A program made the translations under genes and the position numbers. Positions 1-8,836 of a stretch of DNA of 64,000 nucleotides are shown in pieces; position 1 is the stretch's first letter, and the number at the start of each line of letters is the position of its first letter. Location of the stretch: assembly GCF_963674565.1 (NCBI RefSeq), contig NZ_OY771430.1, positions 248,001-312,000 on the forward strand, in the 5' to 3' direction. The stretch comes from an uncultured Carboxylicivirga sp. Lineage in GTDB: Bacteria > Bacteroidota > Bacteroidia > Bacteroidales > Marinilabiliaceae. The notes below the pieces were generated by a model. That model ran no database searches. It worked only from the letters and a program-made list of their open reading frames with translations, and had not been told where the DNA came from.

Positions 1-2
1 AT

Positions 3-215
3 TTCCTCAAAAAGTTCTTACAGGTTTATGCTGATTCAGGAATCTTCTCTGGAGAGGATTGGGAAACTAAACTGACTGAAATACTAAACTTCCAAATCAA
101 CTTCATGAAAAATTTTGTGGATGCAGAAGTGGATAGTCTTTCGGTTGATGTTGCAGGGAATAATCTGAAGCTGAAATTTAAAGATGAAACAGATAAGACT
201 ATTACGCTTCAATAA
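3..215 (+). CDS. 3' end of an unrecognised protein (partial)
   Basis: An open frame enters from the left edge and stops at TAA 213-215, giving 70 residues with no stop. The visible part is mixed and hydrophilic, with a stretch ending ...LKLKFKDETDKTITLQ. I recognise no family. It ends 5 nt before the methyltransferase start, so it is probably the preceding gene of the same phage-like operon. Confidence 0.6.
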   Translation, partial: FLKKFLQVYADSGIFSGEDWETKLTEILNFQINFMKNFVDAEVDSLSVDVAGNNLKLKFKDETDKTITLQ

Positions 216-220
216 TATTT

Positions 221-1246
221 ATGAATAAACAGGGCTACATATCAAGGATTCGTGAAGATTTAAGCAATAGTCACAGGTACTCTAAAACCACTATAGAAAG
301 CATTGCCAAAAGCTTCGGTATCACTAATAAAAACTTAGTGAAAGAATTTACCGAACTGGCAATAGTCCTTAATGCACGAGAGATAGCACATGACGATTCG
401 CTTACCACTTATGAGAAATACCTTGATATTGTAGCCTTGTATCAATCACAGGTTAACCTGTCCATGCGAACAAGCATGAGCGTATTGATGCAACAATATT
501 CTACTCCGGCTCCTATTTCATTCCTGGCATCGAACTATATCAAAAGTCCTTTGAACGATGCTTTATATCTGGAACCATCGGCAGGAAATGGATTATTGTC
601 CATTGCTTTACCATATCATCAAACCTACGTGAACGAGTTGGATAATGTGCGATTAAGCAACCTTAAAGACCAACCATTTGCCAAGGTGAGCAGTTGGGAT
701 GCACTAAAACCACCCTACGCATACGACCGAACATTTGATGGAATAGTAACCAATCCCCCATTCGGTAGCTTGTCTGAGCCAATGCTATTTGGTAAGTTTA
801 AGATTAAACGCCTAGAACATGCTATGGCTTTAAATGCCTTACGATGCATGAAAGACAAAGGCAAAGCAGCCATCATTATCGGTGGCCATACAACTTGGGA
901 CGAACACAATCGGGTTACCGCTGGCCAAAACCGTATCTTTTTAAACTACCTCTATCATTTTTACAATGTAGAAGATATAATCCCTATTAACGGTAAAAAG
1001 CTTTACTCCAGACAGGGAACATCTGTCAATACCCGATTGATTCTTATTGATGGAGCAAAAGATACACCGGAAGGTGCAGCTCCACTAAAAAATAAACTCC
1101 ATTCCACAATGGTAAGCAGCCACGAGGAACTTTGGGATAGAGTGTGGTTAGAACCAGAATCTACAAGCAATGATAAACATGATTTAAGCCTAATTAAACT
1201 AAGGGCTAAAGCCATTCTAATAAAACAAAAACAACTCTCTGTATGA
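221..1246 (+). CDS. N6-adenine DNA methyltransferase-like protein (DarB-like N-half)
   Basis: This 341-residue protein has a class I SAM-dependent methyltransferase core. The SAM-binding motif appears near residue 115 as LEPSAGNGLL and the amino-methylase motif IV near residue 185 as TNPPF. The first 90 residues are helical and unassigned. It overlaps the next gene, a Strawberry-notch helicase, by 4 nt (ATGA). In phage P1 DarB a methyltransferase and such a helicase form one injected antirestriction protein, so this looks like a split version. Its last residues (LRAKAILIKQKQL) recur at the end of the helicase. The family is well supported; the antirestriction role is inference. Confidence 0.8.
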   Translation: MNKQGYISRIREDLSNSHRYSKTTIESIAKSFGITNKNLVKEFTELAIVLNAREIAHDDSLTTYEKYLDIVALYQSQVNLSMRTSMSVLMQQYSTPAPISFLASNYIKSPLNDALYLEPSAGNGLLSIALPYHQTYVNELDNVRLSNLKDQPFAKVSSWDALKPPYAYDRTFDGIVTNPPFGSLSEPMLFGKFKIKRLEHAMALNALRCMKDKGKAAIIIGGHTTWDEHNRVTAGQNRIFLNYLYHFYNVEDIIPINGKKLYSRQGTSVNTRLILIDGAKDTPEGAAPLKNKLHSTMVSSHEELWDRVWLEPESTSNDKHDLSLIKLRAKAILIKQKQLSV

Positions 1247-4200
1247 AGTCAAATATTACATTCCAGAAAAATACAATAAGCATAAAGTTCAGTCAGAAAC
1301 CACAGAAGTATATTGTTTCCAGGTTAATAGAGTTGGGCTTTTCTACCAAGGATAACAAATGTTTTATCCGAACCAAAAAACTGGCTCAAAATGAGCATGA
1401 ATATCTGCAAGGAATGTTGGGTATTCAAGGTTTGGGAATGGCTTATATCCCGGCAGCCGAAAAAGGTTTTATCTTGGACACTACTGTGCCGGATTCTATG
1501 GGTCACGAAATGCACATCGCTATTCGTAAAGTCAAGAAAAGTATTGGAATGCCTTTGTTTGATTACGTAGCTCAAAAACTTGATTACGAAAATTCGGAAC
1601 TGGTACAAGCACTTTCATGCGAACAGATTGATGCCGTATCATTGGCAATTTATAACATTGAGAAACGGGGTCAGGGAATTATTGTTGGTGACCAGACCGG
1701 AATTGGTAAAGGTAGAACAGCAGCAGCTTTAATTCGCTATGGAGTAAAACAAGGAATGCAACCCGTATTCCTATCTGAAAAGCCTAACCTGTTTACGGAT
1801 TTGTACCGTGACTTATGCGACATTGGCAGCTCTGCACTGGTTCCGTTTATTGTTAATTCCAAGGAGAGCAAAACACACATTAAGGATAAAAGCGGGGAAA
1901 TTATTTATACCGCACCGGAAAAACCAACCCAGGACCGGATTATCAAAAGCCAACAAGTGCCTGGTTCTTACAACTTCATTTGTGCAACATATTCACAATT
2001 TAATCAACCAAAGAAACCTGCAAAACAGCTCTTTTTAAGTGCCGTGAGCCAGGGCAATATAATTATCATGGACGAAGCGCACAATGCTTCCGGTAGTTCC
2101 AACACCGGGGAATTTATGCAGGGCGTACTTCGTCAAACCAAAGGCGTTTGTTTCTTATCGGCAACCTTTGCCAAAAGACCGGATAACATGCCCATTTATG
2201 CGCAAAAGACCTCGATGAGCGATGCCAACATGAGCAAAGAAGACCTGGTGGAAGCTATTACCAAAGGCGGTGTTGCCTTACAGGAGATTTTAGCTGCTCA
2301 ATTGGTATCGGAGGGACAAATGATAAGGCGTGAACGTTCCTTTGAAGGTGTGGAAGTCAACTACATCGAGCTAAAAGAAAAAGCCAAAGAACAGGCTGAT
2401 ATTGCCGATAAGGTAACAGCCATTATCCGTGATATTATCGGTTTTCAGGAAAAGTACATCAATAAACAGGTTGAACAGCTCGACAAGATTGCAGCAGCCG
2501 AAAGTAAGGAAGTGGAAACCAGGAAAGGAACAGAAAAGGCAGGAGTTGATAATATTCCCTACTTCTCAAAAGTATTCAATGTAATCAACCAATTGTTGTT
2601 TAGTCTGAATGCTTCCGATGTTGCCGACCATGCTATTCTACGATTGAAAGAAGGCAAGAAACCAATTATTGCTTTTGCATCTACCATGGGAAGTTTCCTG
2701 GAGGGAATGGCAAAGCCCGATGATGTAATAAATGGGGATTTCTCCACGGTTTTAGAAAAAGGTTTGGATTCAGTACTACGTTATACTGAAAAGGATATTG
2801 ACGGACAATCAGAAGGAAAAGCCTTTAATATTTCCGATTTGTCTGAAGATGCACAGTTTGCATATCGTGATATTATCAATCGTATTGAAAAGGCTTCAAC
2901 CGGAATAACCATTAGTCCATTGGATTTGATTATCCAGAAAATTAAGGAAGCTGGGTATTCTGTTGGAGAAGTTACCGGGCGAAAGCTCTGTGTGCAGTAT
3001 AAGTCTACCCATTCAAAGAATACAACAGCATTGGTAATGAGCCGAAAAAAGGAAAATACAGCTGACCTTTTTCGAAGATTCAATGATAACGAGATTGATT
3101 GTTTGCTGATTAATCAGAGTGGTTCCACCGGAGCTTCAGCTCATGCCATTGTAACCGATAAAGTACCTGCCGAACAAGTCAAGCAACGTGTGATGGTGAT
3201 ACTACAACCGGAACTGAATATCAATACCGAGATTCAAAAGCGTGGTCGTATCAACCGTACCGGACAAATAATGAAACCTATTTACGACTACATTATTTCC
3301 TCAATCCCTGCCCAAAAGCGTTTTATGATGATGCTTAAAAAGAAGCTGAAATCATTGGATGCCAATACGACTTCAAACCAGAAAAGCAGCAAGTCTCAAC
3401 TGGAATCGGATGACTTTTTGAATAAGTATGGCGATAAAGTGGTTCGTCAGTACATGTTGGAGAATCCTGAACTTAACAAAGCCCTGGACAATCCTCTAAA
3501 ATTTGAAGGTAAAGACAGCGATGAGACACCAACCGAGGGCGATGCATCAAAAGTTACCGGACGTGTGGCCGTACTATCGGTAAAAGAACAGGAAAAATTC
3601 TACCAGGAAGTAATTGAACGTTATAACGACTATATCGAATATTTAAAGCAAGCCGATGAATACGACCTGGAAGTTGAAATTCTAAACCTTAAAGCAGAAA
3701 CCATGGATAGCCGTGTAGTAATTGCAGGTAAAGGCGGACGTTCAGTATTTGGGAATGATACTTTCCTTGAAAAATGCGAATGTAATGTGCTTAAAAAACC
3801 ATACGGCAAAACTGAGTTAGAAAAACTCATAAAAAAGCACCTGGAGGGAAAACAAGCAGATAGGCTTTCTGAAGAAATCATTTCAGCACATGAGAAACAT
3901 GTTCAAACCAAACTTACCGAGGATTTAAAGGAAACTGAAACCCGGTATAAAGAGCTTATTGCCGATATTCCAAATGAAAAGGCATTTCAAAAAATCCCTG
4001 CATTTGATAAATCGGAACAAAACGAATACCTGGCTGAACGTACAGAGGAATTGGAAGATGCAAAACAGGAAAAGATTACCCAGATTCAAAAACAAAGTGA
4101 GAACCGGAAAAACTACCTGAATGCTTTTTTCAACTTCTTTCGGGTTGGTCATGGTTATTTCTACCCTGCATTGAGTTTTGAGAATGAAAGCAGTAACAAC

Positions 4201-5160
4201 TCTTACTGTATCTTCCTTGGGTTTGATATAAATGCCAAACGAAATAATCCTTTTGCACCATCGGCAGTAAAGCTCCGTTTTGCTATTGCAGATAGTCGTA
4301 AATACATTGTTTTACCTGCATCGGGCGATACGGCCAAAGAGATTGAACGTATCCAGGCTCGTAGCTTTCAGTTATCCACCTCACAAAAGGAAAGCCTGAT
4401 TGATAAGTGGGACGAAGCAATTAAGGACTTTACCCAGGATAGACAAATCCGCTATATCGTTACCGGAAACATTTTACAAGGTTCAGCTGATTTCCCTGGA
4501 AAATTGGTAAGCTATACAACCAAAGGAAAAGGCGTTCAAAAGGGAATTTTAATGTCCGAAGCCTGGTCCCCGGAGAATGAAGATAAAAACTCAAACGCCT
4601 ATGTAGTAGCCCCTATTGCAAAACTTCAAAAGCACATTATGAGTTTGCGCAGTGGTGCAACCATCGGCACAGAAAACAAGATTACAATTGCCAGGCATTA
4701 CGATGATACGTTTAGAATCATCATGCCCAAATCCAAAACACACATTCCTATTTACACCGATACAGATTTAGTAAAGCTTCTGGAGAATAATCGGGATGGT
4801 TTTGAAATGGTATCTGGTAATATGAAAGCTTCGGTTTCGGAAGCAAAAATGCCGAAGCTCATTAATCTACTTGGAGAACGTTTTAGCTTATCGGTTAAAG
4901 TACCACGAACCTATTTTGAAGAATACCTGGAGAAAGGTTCTAAACGAAATGATACCACTGATAGCCTGACTAAAGAAGCGATGGAGATGTTTGAACAGGA
5001 CAAAAAACAGTTCTCACAGAAATTAGAAAGGCAAAAAGAAATAACCGCCAAAAGCAAGACAATTAACAAAGACCAGGGTAAAAAACTAATACTCGTTAAA
5101 CTCCGGGCGAAAGCCATTCTAATAAAGCAGAAACAGCTTAAAGCGGTAGCCGGAATCTAA
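1243..5160 (+). CDS. Strawberry-notch-type SF2 helicase (AAA_34/Helicase_C_4), DarB-like
   Basis: This 1305-residue protein has Walker A at about residue 150 (GDQTGIGKGRT), a DEAH box near residue 278 (IIMDEAHNASGSS), an SAT motif (CFLSATFAK) near 303, and a C-terminal helicase half with QKRGRINRTGQ near residue 668. This matches the bacterial and phage Strawberry-notch helicases. The last 550 residues are long helical and mixed segments without a recognised domain. It is translationally coupled to the methyltransferase through ATGA. The tail VKLRAKAILIKQKQL copies the methyltransferase tail. By analogy with P1 DarB it may enter the host with the DNA and protect it; that is inference. Confidence 0.8.
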   Translation: MKSNITFQKNTISIKFSQKPQKYIVSRLIELGFSTKDNKCFIRTKKLAQNEHEYLQGMLGIQGLGMAYIPAAEKGFILDTTVPDSMGHEMHIAIRKVKKSIGMPLFDYVAQKLDYENSELVQALSCEQIDAVSLAIYNIEKRGQGIIVGDQTGIGKGRTAAALIRYGVKQGMQPVFLSEKPNLFTDLYRDLCDIGSSALVPFIVNSKESKTHIKDKSGEIIYTAPEKPTQDRIIKSQQVPGSYNFICATYSQFNQPKKPAKQLFLSAVSQGNIIIMDEAHNASGSSNTGEFMQGVLRQTKGVCFLSATFAKRPDNMPIYAQKTSMSDANMSKEDLVEAITKGGVALQEILAAQLVSEGQMIRRERSFEGVEVNYIELKEKAKEQADIADKVTAIIRDIIGFQEKYINKQVEQLDKIAAAESKEVETRKGTEKAGVDNIPYFSKVFNVINQLLFSLNASDVADHAILRLKEGKKPIIAFASTMGSFLEGMAKPDDVINGDFSTVLEKGLDSVLRYTEKDIDGQSEGKAFNISDLSEDAQFAYRDIINRIEKASTGITISPLDLIIQKIKEAGYSVGEVTGRKLCVQYKSTHSKNTTALVMSRKKENTADLFRRFNDNEIDCLLINQSGSTGASAHAIVTDKVPAEQVKQRVMVILQPELNINTEIQKRGRINRTGQIMKPIYDYIISSIPAQKRFMMMLKKKLKSLDANTTSNQKSSKSQLESDDFLNKYGDKVVRQYMLENPELNKALDNPLKFEGKDSDETPTEGDASKVTGRVAVLSVKEQEKFYQEVIERYNDYIEYLKQADEYDLEVEILNLKAETMDSRVVIAGKGGRSVFGNDTFLEKCECNVLKKPYGKTELEKLIKKHLEGKQADRLSEEIISAHEKHVQTKLTEDLKETETRYKELIADIPNEKAFQKIPAFDKSEQNEYLAERTEELEDAKQEKITQIQKQSENRKNYLNAFFNFFRVGHGYFYPALSFENESSNNSYCIFLGFDINAKRNNPFAPSAVKLRFAIADSRKYIVLPASGDTAKEIERIQARSFQLSTSQKESLIDKWDEAIKDFTQDRQIRYIVTGNILQGSADFPGKLVSYTTKGKGVQKGILMSEAWSPENEDKNSNAYVVAPIAKLQKHIMSLRSGATIGTENKITIARHYDDTFRIIMPKSKTHIPIYTDTDLVKLLENNRDGFEMVSGNMKASVSEAKMPKLINLLGERFSLSVKVPRTYFEEYLEKGSKRNDTTDSLTKEAMEMFEQDKKQFSQKLERQKEITAKSKTINKDQGKKLILVKLRAKAILIKQKQLKAVAGI

Positions 5161-5191
5161 AACTAATCGACAATAATAAAATACTTATAAT

Positions 5192-6118
5192 ATGAAGCTT
5201 ACCATAAAAAACTACAAAGAAGCTACCAAGGATATTAACTTTTCAAAACTACCGGAAGCAGCCCGTGAAGCACATAAAGAATTTAATTCTTTTGCGGACT
5301 TCTATAATGAGGATAAGGACATTAAAGAAATGCTTGATAATCATTTCAAGATTGTTGAGCCATATATCAACGTTAAACGGTTTCCTGAATTACCATTTGA
5401 CCATCCGTTGAATATCCTGGATAAAGAATCGGGACAATACAAGGAAGCTTTAAAAGAGTACCAGGACAAGAAAAAGAAGTTTAGTTCTTCGTCACAAAAA
5501 TTGACAAAAAATGTGACGAAAAAGGTTTCATCCAAACTATCTGATTCAAAGAAAAAGGCAGCTCCTCAAAAAGCAAAACGCAAACCTAACGAAGTCCCTT
5601 TAATGCCCTTGGAGGTTAAGATTATCAAGCGTTACCTTAACATGCATGGTAAGCGTGTTACTGAACGCCAGGTTTCCTTATTGTATAAAGTGATTCAAAA
5701 GGCAGCTACTGAAAAGACCATTCGTAAAACCAGTAAGTATGCCGAGGAAGTTAAAAAGATTGGAAACGACTTGGCCAGGACTTACAAAGAAATGGGAAGT
5801 TCCTGCACATTTCAGGTTCCGGATTCTATGTACTCCAGGTTGAAAAATATCGAGGATAGCTATGGCGTTACTCCGGCAATCTCATTAATAAAACGCTTCA
5901 TTAATCTTTACGGTAATATTTCGATTGATAAGGCGAAACGCTTACTAAGTAGCATTAAGAATGCCAAAAAGAACGGTAAAGTGTCCAGTTCTGATAAAGC
6001 ATACGAGCGAATTAACCAGGTTCAAAAACACCTTGAAGATTACTTGGAAAGTGATAAGCTACTTGTTACCAATATTCAGCTTAACGGATTAAAAGGTATT
6101 GCAAATTCGGGAAAGTAA
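5192..6118 (+). CDS. Basic phage-like protein, zero-frame product of a likely -1 frameshift pair
   Basis: This 308-residue Lys-rich protein has a low-complexity KKK/SSS stretch at about 95-130. It contains two similar helical units of about 35 residues, beginning EVKIIKRYLNMHGKRV (near 145) and SLIKRFINLYGNIS (near 228), which suggests an internal duplication. I recognise no family. The stop TAA directly follows the slippery heptamer GGGAAAG at 6109-6115. A -1 slip there would join it to the P-loop ATPase downstream, giving about 522 residues. It lies between the antirestriction pair and the lysis genes. Confidence 0.7.
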   Translation: MKLTIKNYKEATKDINFSKLPEAAREAHKEFNSFADFYNEDKDIKEMLDNHFKIVEPYINVKRFPELPFDHPLNILDKESGQYKEALKEYQDKKKKFSSSSQKLTKNVTKKVSSKLSDSKKKAAPQKAKRKPNEVPLMPLEVKIIKRYLNMHGKRVTERQVSLLYKVIQKAATEKTIRKTSKYAEEVKKIGNDLARTYKEMGSSCTFQVPDSMYSRLKNIEDSYGVTPAISLIKRFINLYGNISIDKAKRLLSSIKNAKKNGKVSSSDKAYERINQVQKHLEDYLESDKLLVTNIQLNGLKGIANSGK

Positions 6119-6150
6119 AAGCCACTACTACAAAGCCCAAAAGTAGTGGC
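6109..6150 (+). promoter_or_regulatory. Putative programmed -1 ribosomal frameshift signal
   Basis: The heptamer G GGA AAG (6109-6115) is in frame with the upstream gene and fits X XXY YYZ. It is the same heptamer used by phage lambda G/GT. The zero-frame stop TAA follows at once. After a 5-nt spacer comes a perfect 9-bp stem (GCCACTACT at 6121-6129, AGTAGTGGC at 6142-6150) with a 12-nt loop. The -1 frame is open from 6085 through to the ATPase stop at 6759. No T-run follows the hairpin, so it is not an obvious terminator. Confidence 0.75.
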
Positions 6151-6234
6151 ACTAAACCAAGGGCAAATTTACAAGGATTCGCAGCCCCTGTTATCAATAG
6201 TAACCAGGTTGTATCTGCTGACCAATTAGCTAAA

Positions 6235-6759
6235 ATGAAATTCTCTACCCTTTCTATTGGTGGAAAGTTCGGTAAGCTTTTAGGCAAACCTTACAAGCCT
6301 TTCTACTTAATGATTTACGGTAGTCGTTTCAATGGGAAAAGCTCCGTAGCCATGCTATTAGCCGATGAGCTTGCACGAAATAACATGAAGTGTTTGTATG
6401 TATCTAATGAGGAAGGTGTGAAAGGTTCTCTCCAGGAAAAGCTTCTCCGATTAAAGATTAGTAGTCCTATTCATTTTGTAGAGGATTACGAGCCTAAACA
6501 ATTCCGGGGATATGATGCCATTTTCCTGGATAGTACCCAAACAATTGGAATGAAACCGGAAGAATTCAAAGTCTTAAAAAAACAATACCCAGAAACAGCA
6601 TTTATACTGGTCTTTAAAGCCAACCGTGACGGCAGTTCGAAAGGTGGAAGTGATTGGGAACATGATGTAGATGCAATAATGCACATCGAAAACCAAAGTG
6701 CTACCATGGAGAAAAACCGTTTCCCTGGTGGAAGTACCGAAACCATTAAAATATTCTAA
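6235..6759 (+). CDS. P-loop ATPase (RecA/KaiC-like), likely expressed as -1 frameshift fusion
   Basis: The first ATG gives 174 residues. The Walker A motif is at about residues 29-37 (YGSRFNGKSS), followed by a Walker B-like strand near 95 (YDAIFLDST) and a later strand AFILVFKANRDG. The layout resembles RecA/RadA-type ATPases. The frame stays open upstream of the ATG to 6085, encoding KATTTKPKSSGTKPRANL and then a conserved-looking linker up to SADQLAKMKF. This supports translation by -1 frameshifting at 6109-6115, adding 214 codons to the upstream 308. Internal initiation at 6235 is also possible; no Shine-Dalgarno site is visible. The ATPase substrate is unknown. Confidence 0.7.
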   Translation: MKFSTLSIGGKFGKLLGKPYKPFYLMIYGSRFNGKSSVAMLLADELARNNMKCLYVSNEEGVKGSLQEKLLRLKISSPIHFVEDYEPKQFRGYDAIFLDSTQTIGMKPEEFKVLKKQYPETAFILVFKANRDGSSKGGSDWEHDVDAIMHIENQSATMEKNRFPGGSTETIKIF

Positions 6760-6761
6760 GT

Positions 6762-7094
6762 ATGGAAGAAATGACAATGAAATTCTATTGGATTGTAATT
6801 GGAGGATTTTTCTCACTGATTATCGGTGTGCTGTCCTATGTTATACGGCAAGCGATTTCAAAAAATGCAACAAAGGAAACGGTAGAAGCCAAAACCGATT
6901 TGCTTGAAAAGGATATTCAGCATTTAACGAAAGAGGTTAATGGTGCTGAAAATAAATTCGCTTTGCTTCATAAACGCATATCTGAATTAAGGGACAACTC
7001 AAAGGAAATATACGTTAGCAAGGAACTATTTCACCAGACCATTAAACAGCTTAATGAAAAGCTTGATACCATCTTAAAATTTGTAGAAAAATGA
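6762..7094 (+). CDS. Small membrane-anchored coiled-coil protein of the lysis cassette
   Basis: The protein has 110 residues, one N-terminal membrane segment at about 7-28 (FYWIVIGGFFSLIIGVLSYV) and a long charged coiled coil after it. It starts 2 nt after the ATPase stop and overlaps the holin-like gene by 4 nt (ATGA). The shape resembles accessory proteins found beside holins in Bacteroidetes phages, but I do not recognise a named family. Confidence 0.65.
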   Translation: MEEMTMKFYWIVIGGFFSLIIGVLSYVIRQAISKNATKETVEAKTDLLEKDIQHLTKEVNGAENKFALLHKRISELRDNSKEIYVSKELFHQTIKQLNEKLDTILKFVEK

Positions 7095-7513
7095 ACCTAT
7101 TCGGAAAAATAACTAATGCCGGAGTTACTGAAACTCTTAAAGAAGGCACTAAACTTATCGATGAGATTTTTACAACACAAGAAGAAAAGCTCCAGGGTAA
7201 GATGGAGCTTTTTAAAATGGCGGTAGCCGACCGGGATTCAGCTCGTAGTATGTATACCCAGGATAGTTGGCTTCAAAAGTCCTTTGCAATCTTTTTCCTG
7301 TTAGCATGGTGCGCTCTAACAGTTATCATGCTCAACAATTTTGTCTTTAAAACCATACAATTACAAGATTGGCAAATTGCTTTTGTGAGTAGTATAAACG
7401 GTGGCATATCAACAAAACTCAGCACAATAATAGACTTCCTTTTTGGTGGAGCTATTTCAAGTGTAAATCAAGTTAACCTTAAACCTAAACGTAAGCATGA
7501 AAAAGACATTTGA
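7091..7513 (+). CDS. 3TM holin-family protein
   Basis: This 140-residue protein has an N-terminal helix of about 60 residues containing MAVADRDSARSM, typical of the Holin_3TM/GTA-holin group. Hydrophobic segments follow at about 66-85 (FAIFFLLAWCALTVIMLNNF) and 95-125. It would make lesions in the inner membrane and let the endolysin out. It overlaps the genes on both sides, as expected for a lysis cassette. The family call rests on the signature and context. Confidence 0.75.
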   Translation: MNLFGKITNAGVTETLKEGTKLIDEIFTTQEEKLQGKMELFKMAVADRDSARSMYTQDSWLQKSFAIFFLLAWCALTVIMLNNFVFKTIQLQDWQIAFVSSINGGISTKLSTIIDFLFGGAISSVNQVNLKPKRKHEKDI

Positions 7514-8054
7514 TGAATTATTTGATGGTGTAATCAAACACGAAGGATATTACGCCAATGTTGCCGGAGATAAAGGTGGAGAAACATACATGGGTGTCGC
7601 CAGGAACTTACATCCTGATTGGGAAGGTTGGAAAACTATTGATTCATATAAAGAAACGTTTGGTAGCATAAAACGAAATACAAAAATTGATATTCCGGAA
7701 TTAACGGAATTGGTGAAACAATTTTACAAACTTACATTCTACGATAAATACAACATCGGAAGCATTAACTCAGGCTCGTTACAAGAAATCATATTTGACT
7801 GGTGTGTGAATAGTGGTTATTGGGGGAGTTGTGGTACGCAAAAAGTATTAAACCGATTCTTTGATTTTGACTTAAAACTGGATGGTATTATTGGTAATCA
7901 GACTATTACTGCTATTAACTCTTGTCCTCCTGAAATGCTTTTTAATGCCATAAAATCTGCTCGGGTTCATTACTACCATGTTATTGCACAGAAAGGGCAG
8001 AATCAGAAGTTTTTGGAAGGGTGGTTGAGAAGAATCGCTATGATAAAATATTAA
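7497..8054 (+). CDS. Endolysin, GH108-type N-acetylmuramidase
   Basis: The protein has 185 residues. The N-terminal catalytic part has the glycoside hydrolase 108 signature around residues 12-35 (IKHEGYYANVAGDKGGETYMGVA) with the expected catalytic Glu in HEG. The C-terminal half (about 90-180) matches the associated peptidoglycan-binding domain, including the segment EIIFDWCVNSGYWG. It would cut the glycan strands of the host wall. There is no signal peptide, consistent with holin-dependent release. It is the last phage-type gene before the metal-resistance block. Confidence 0.85.
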   Translation: MKKTFDELFDGVIKHEGYYANVAGDKGGETYMGVARNLHPDWEGWKTIDSYKETFGSIKRNTKIDIPELTELVKQFYKLTFYDKYNIGSINSGSLQEIIFDWCVNSGYWGSCGTQKVLNRFFDFDLKLDGIIGNQTITAINSCPPEMLFNAIKSARVHYYHVIAQKGQNQKFLEGWLRRIAMIKY

Positions 8055-8140
8055 AATAAATTAGTGATAAAAATTGATGTTTTCTAATTATTCTCATTGT
8101 ATATACTTTATCAATATTTAATTCTTCAGTATATAAAATA

Positions 8141-8148
8141 TATATTTG
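8141..8148 (+). promoter_or_regulatory. -7 promoter box of the first HMA-AraC gene
   Basis: TATATTTG matches the Bacteroidetes -7 consensus TAnnTTTG and lies 28 nt before the ATG at 8177. No clean -33 TTTG was seen. The surrounding 8055-8176 is AT-rich and carries no gene. Confidence 0.5.
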
Positions 8149-8176
8149 TGGGTGTATATTTTCGTTTTAAAAAGAT

Positions 8177-8746
8177 ATGTCCACTTTACTACACATAAAA
8201 AATATGGTTTGCCCTCGTTGTATTGAGGCCGTTGAAAGCATTCTAACAGATGAAAACCTGAGTGTTGAATTTGTTGAGTTGGGAAAAGTTATTGTAAAAG
8301 AAGATTTATCGGATGAATTAAAAAGTAAGCTCGCTAAAATTTTTAAAGAAAGGGGGTTTGAGTTAATTCTTAAAAAAAATGAGATAGTCATTGATGAAAT
8401 AAAATCAATTATTATTAATCTAATTCATCATTCTGGCGAAATTCCAGAACATCTAAATTTCTCAGAAGTAATTTCTCAAAAATTAAATTCAAACTATAAA
8501 TATTTAAGTTCTCTTTTTTCCTCAAGTGAAGGAATTACGATTGAAAAATACGTAATTCTTCAAAAGATTGAAAAAATTAAGGAGCTCATATCTTATGATG
8601 GAATGACTTTCAGTGAAATAGCATCTTATTTAGGATATAGTAGTGTTGGTCACATGTCCACTCAATTTAAAAATAAAACAGGATTAACACCGAGTCAGTA
8701 TTCAAAATTAGATGTTAAAAAAAGATCAAAACTAGATGATATTTAA
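8177..8746 (+). CDS. HMA-like metal-sensing AraC-family regulator (copy 1)
   Basis: This 189-residue regulator joins an N-terminal ferredoxin-like heavy-metal-associated domain (about 1-75, metal motif MVCPRC at 11-16) to a C-terminal AraC HTH (about 100-185). The HTH has the second-helix pattern SEIASYLGYSSVGHMSTQF and GLTPSQY. It is paralogous to the genes at 17335 and 58390. The natural reading is a sensor of a soft metal such as Cu(I) that activates the adjacent metal genes. A pair of TGTAA half-sites 21 bp apart lies just downstream, before the next gene. Confidence 0.85.
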   Translation: MSTLLHIKNMVCPRCIEAVESILTDENLSVEFVELGKVIVKEDLSDELKSKLAKIFKERGFELILKKNEIVIDEIKSIIINLIHHSGEIPEHLNFSEVISQKLNSNYKYLSSLFSSSEGITIEKYVILQKIEKIKELISYDGMTFSEIASYLGYSSVGHMSTQFKNKTGLTPSQYSKLDVKKRSKLDDI

Positions 8747-8761
8747 TAAAATCTGAAAATT

Positions 8762-8817
8762 TTGTAAGTTTTAACGAAAATATTGTAAAGGTTTTGAAAT
8801 AAGAGTTTGTACATTTG
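8762..8817 (+). promoter_or_regulatory. Predicted AraC half-site pair and promoter of the HYC_CC_PP gene
   Basis: TTGTAA occurs at 8762-8767 and 8783-8788, spaced exactly 21 bp as direct repeats. A -7 box TACATTTG follows at 8810-8817. The proximal half-site overlaps the expected -33 region, the usual position for an AraC activator. The same layout recurs at 42.7, 48.5, 56.6 and 58.4 kb. Confidence 0.6.
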
Positions 8818-8836
8818 TAATGTAAAAAGTACTATA

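Noticed and set aside
1003..1215. Minus-strand and other-frame ORFs of 60-130 codons inside long genes
   Set aside because: They lie fully inside well-supported genes, have no family motifs and no start signals; they are antisense shadows.
6121..6150. Hairpin after the first frame as a transcription terminator
   Set aside because: No T-run follows, the -1 frame is open through it, and genes on both sides are tightly packed.
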